NCBI GenBank assembly: GCA_021234155.1
Contig: JAJEKV010000114.1
Span: 1,127,654-1,191,653, forward strand
Reading direction: 5' to 3'
DNA length: 64,000 nucleotides
Source: Isoetes taiwanensis
Lineage: Eukaryota > Streptophyta > Lycopodiopsida > Isoetales > Isoetaceae
Shown here piece after piece: positions 61,293-64,000 of the stretch (the first letter of the stretch is position 1; each line of letters starts with the position of its first letter). Made by a program: the position numbers and the translations under genes. The notes beneath the pieces were generated by a model. The model was not told the origin of the DNA and searched no databases. It was given only the letters and a program-made list of their open reading frames with translations.

Positions 61293-63073
61293 TTAAAGAC
61301 CTTCAAAACTGTCCACTGAAATTGCGGTTATTCCTATGCCAGAATCAAAGAATGTAAGAAGTAATACTGTGGATAATGCTACAAGACCTAGAACAATATT
61401 GTGGTGAAGCGGTGCTGCTGCATTTGGCGCAGGAGCTGGAACTAATGGGCATGCCAAACCTTTTGTTCCTTCAACACATCGATCACTGAATAAGCCAGCA
61501 CTGTAGTTTCCTTTGGAATTAAGATAACCAAAGAAATCTGTGGCACAGCTAGTAGATTGATTGTTGAAGTCATCAACAAATGTGCAGACAAGTGCAACAA
61601 ATGAACTGCAGCATGTAGTCACGTTGTAGCTGGGTGCCTTGCACACACTAGTCACCACAGTATAATTCAAACTTTCCAGATTTGTGGGACAAGCTGCACC
61701 CGTAACGTTTATATGTAAGCAAACAAACTTTTGGAAATATTACTAGAGATTGCATATCCAACTGCCATTAGGCATAAAAAAATTACCCTTTATCAGAATA
61801 GAACTATCACCACTAGATTGGCATTCTGCAGAATGTTGCTCTACTGCTCACCTTTGTCTAACTTAAAGAAATTACTTTTGCAAAATCTTTGTTGGAAACG
61901 GCTTATGATACTCATACAATCGTGAAATTGAATAAAACTTTGAGTTGTAATTCTTCCTCGGAATCACGTGATATGCACAACAAATGGTTTAATTGACAAC
62001 AAATCTAGAAGCTGACATCTAGAGGCAAACAGAAGCCCTGTGCTTGGGGTTTAGGGGCATGGTAATACATTCTTGGTAGGATTAGACATGTTTGCTGGTT
62101 TCTTACGACTGTGAATGGAACAAAGTTTGTTCTCGCCCCTTTATATGGAAAAATGGGGAGACCAAAAACCTCCTGGTTTAGTGATAACAGTAAGAATAAA
62201 GTGAGAAAAGCCTAATCTGTAAGCAATGCACCCCTTAGACAAAACTCTCTAAAAGCATCTAAGCTATAAAGGAAAACCGAATCATATTGATGAAGTGATG
62301 TTCAGATGTTCATTTCTGCCAATGTTTTGGCCCAGATATTGGCCTGTTCCTCAGCTATTTAGATATGCCTTCTCAGCTATTTAGACGGCATATCTTTTGC
62401 ACTCGCAGCTATTTCCGAAATGTGCTAGTGGAGAAAGCTCCAGAGAAAAAGATTTACAAATTAGTAGAGACTGTGCGCTGCACCATGTAGACTGCTTAGG
62501 GTTTCTGAAACCCAGGAGATTAAGGTGTATGATAACAACGGGGATCTAGGCCCTTCGCAGAGGATAGAATGGACTTTTTTAGCTGGCAAAACGTACATAC
62601 AATCACAAAAGCATGGTGTAGAAGAGATGAAGTGGATTGTTAGTGCTCTGCCATCCTCTGAAATAGTGTTTGCAGAAGTTAGAGTAGTGAAAAAACATAC
62701 TTCCAAACGATGCATGGGGCCTGACATAGCGAATATCTCCTATTGATGTTTTCACATCTGATCGTACTATTTTCTATCAAAATACATTTATTAACTGCCT
62801 GATCTAATCTAGAATCTGATGTTTTGTAGAAGCCTGTTTATTTCAAGTGTTAACAGAGCTTTGTAAACCATACCTAATAGTGTCTGCAGAAGATGCCTCC
62901 TACCAGAAGATGCCGGCAGAGGATCTGAATAATGTGATGAAAATACAAATAAGATAAACAAAATGCTGTGATACTCAAGAATATTTGGAAAAAATGGCCT
63001 TACCGGAGCTGACAAGAAGGAAGCTGAAGAGCAGGAGGAATGCGAAAAACATGAAGGGCGCATTAGAAGCCAT
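61293..63073 (-). CDS. LORELEI-like GPI-anchored protein (LLG family)
   Basis: Three exons: 63004-63073, 62874-62924 and 61293-61693, with GT-AG introns of 79 and 1180 nt. 522 nt, or 173 aa plus stop (Arabidopsis members are about 165-170). N-terminal signal peptide MASNAPFMFFAFLLLFSFLL. A RRHLLQ block precedes the mature domain, as in LLG1-3. The LORELEI domain has eight cysteines: ACPTNLESLNYTVVTSVCKA, TTCCSSFVALVC, DDFNNQSTSCA, YSAGLFSDRC and GLACP. A Pro/Ala spacer and hydrophobic segment (NIVLGLVALSTVLLLTF) follow, as for GPI attachment. Family members chaperone FERONIA-type receptor kinases and co-bind RALF peptides at the plasma membrane; that role is inferred. Odd: 17 mostly polar residues (DSGIGITAISVDSFEGL) follow the hydrophobic segment. 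Four N-glycosylation sequons. TATA-like CATAAATG at about 63140. Confidence 0.9.
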
Positions 63074-63228
63074 GTTTGCACTCTGCACTTTCCAAGTTCA
63101 GCAGGCCGTAGAAGAAAGGTGCCTGAAACGGTCTCCATTTATGTGCTGGATATTCTGGAATAATGGGGACATCGTGACATTTTCTTAGCTGCTCCGTTAT
63201 CAGCCTAAAAAGAGCATTTCACCTCTGG

Positions 63229-63361
63229 AGAAATAGAGTATATAATAGAATGGAATAATTGTCCACGGAGAACGATAGTAGAAATAGCTAAAGAAATAGA
63301 GTATATAGTAGAATGGAATTTTTATCGTCCACGGAGAACGATAGTAGAAATAGCTAAAGAC
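63229..63361 (-). mobile_element. LINE 3' terminus, duplicated in tandem, upstream of LLG gene
   Basis: Two head-to-tail units of about 66 bp, each with 'gtccacggagaacgatagta' and 'agtagaatggaat'-like text. On the minus strand this is CTCCGTGGACGATAAAAATTCC, the last 30 or so bases of the variable-tail LINE family. Confidence 0.5.
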
Positions 63362-63556
63362 TAGTTCTTCTCAACGACATACCAGAAGCTAAAGAGTTTC
63401 GACGCAAAAGAGATCAGAGGTGTACGATAGAGGAAGAACACATCTATCACAAGGGCAAGCAGATCCTTTATGAATTACATGTTGTCTATCAAATCTTCGT
63501 ACGAAAATAAATTACGTACCAAGACAATTTTCATATCAGAGCAACTTTTTAGCGAT

Positions 63557-64000
63557 CCAATTTTTTATTATTACACCACATAAATTTGATTTAAGAACAT
63601 CTCATTATACCACAAAAATTTTCAAAAATGTACATTCTTGGTGCGGCTTCCAGTAAAGAAGTGCCCCCAGTAACAATATGTGCGATGCCTCTAATTAAAG
63701 CACCCCCATCGCATTTCGCAAATGCAGTATGCCACTTCCCTCTCCTCGACTAACCCGGCCTTACCCATTGACTCCTTATTCCTTAATCGCTTCATTCCTT
63801 GGTATTCGAAATTCAATTGTCTTTCTCTTATCCGTATTTATTATCTCTCTCACCTTTGGCTTTCCTTTTCGATCACCAAAATTCATGGCCTGCTCCACTG
63901 TCCCTTTCGCTACCTTCGTTACAATCTGCATTCTAGCCTGATCCGATCCTTTACTGATGGAACCTCTCATCTGCTTAGGCTGCAACATAGAGTTTAAGAA
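63557..64000 (-). repeat. Inverted partner of the 31.8-32.9-kb repeat
   Basis: The reverse complement of 31840-32185 plus 32779-32872, joined directly. On the minus strand it encodes LQPKQMRGSISKGSDQARMQ and IEFRIPRNEAIKE, with a stop soon after. The copy reaches the window edge and may continue. Confidence 0.8.

Noticed and set aside
62461-62746. Open frames on both strands inside LLG intron 2
   Set aside because: The LLG exons flank it cleanly and neither frame shows a known domain; it could be an inserted fragment, but nothing supports a gene.

Overview
This is nuclear DNA of a land plant. It is AT-rich and dense in non-LTR retrotransposons. Three gene families fix the lineage as land plant: a LORELEI-like GPI-anchored protein, an auxin response factor, and a PLS-type pentatricopeptide repeat (PPR) pseudogene. 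The PPR wording, together with abundant LINEs and short introns, makes me lean towards a fern or another non-seed vascular plant. That placement is inference, not proof.

Three protein-coding genes can be read exon by exon, all on the minus strand. (1) 7818-9891 is a six-exon gene for a seven-membrane-span TPRA1/transmembrane-40 family protein, the plant CAND2/PMTR1-type candidate receptors. (2) 46258-48048 is the glutamine-rich middle region plus a complete PB1 (Aux/IAA) domain of a class A auxin response factor, with no B3 DNA-binding domain in sight. (3) 61293-63073 is a three-exon LORELEI-like co-receptor with eight cysteines. Several other open stretches look exon-like but are not recognised.

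Layout. 1-2 kb is an old LINE remnant. Around 2.4-2.5 kb, three heat-shock-element palindromes sit just upstream of a TATA box. 7.8-10 kb holds the TPRA1-like gene. 9.6-27 kb is a patchwork of direct segmental duplications: block B (9615-12265 and 20901-24998) and block A (12266-14352, 15113-17882, and a diverged third copy near 25.3-26 kb). Retroelements inserted into single copies, so the sister copy preserves the empty site. 17.9-18.6 kb carries a tandem tRNA-derived SINE. 27.8-30 kb holds copia and LINE endonuclease remnants. 31.1-31.6 kb is a fold-back element with tRNA-like A and B boxes and a 5-bp target-site duplication. 36-42.5 kb is a PPR pseudogene abutting a nearly full-length but broken L1 with a foreign L1 piece inside. 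42.8-44 kb is another L1 remnant. 46.3-48 kb holds the ARF. 50.4-53.5 kb is a LINE ending in a hexanucleotide satellite. 55.1-58.4 kb is a 5'-truncated L1 with a 14-bp target-site duplication. 61.3-63.1 kb holds the LORELEI-like gene. The window ends in a repeat that also occurs, inverted, at 31.8 kb.

The genes do not form an operon or a pathway cluster. The coherent story is genome remodelling: one LINE family with a conserved 3' end and changing microsatellite tails recurs at least seven times, and paired duplicates show what each insertion, deletion and inversion did. I do not see a clearly new enzymatic or defence system. The strongest candidates for something new are the fold-back element, the LINE family with variable tails, and the DNA-binding-domain-less ARF.
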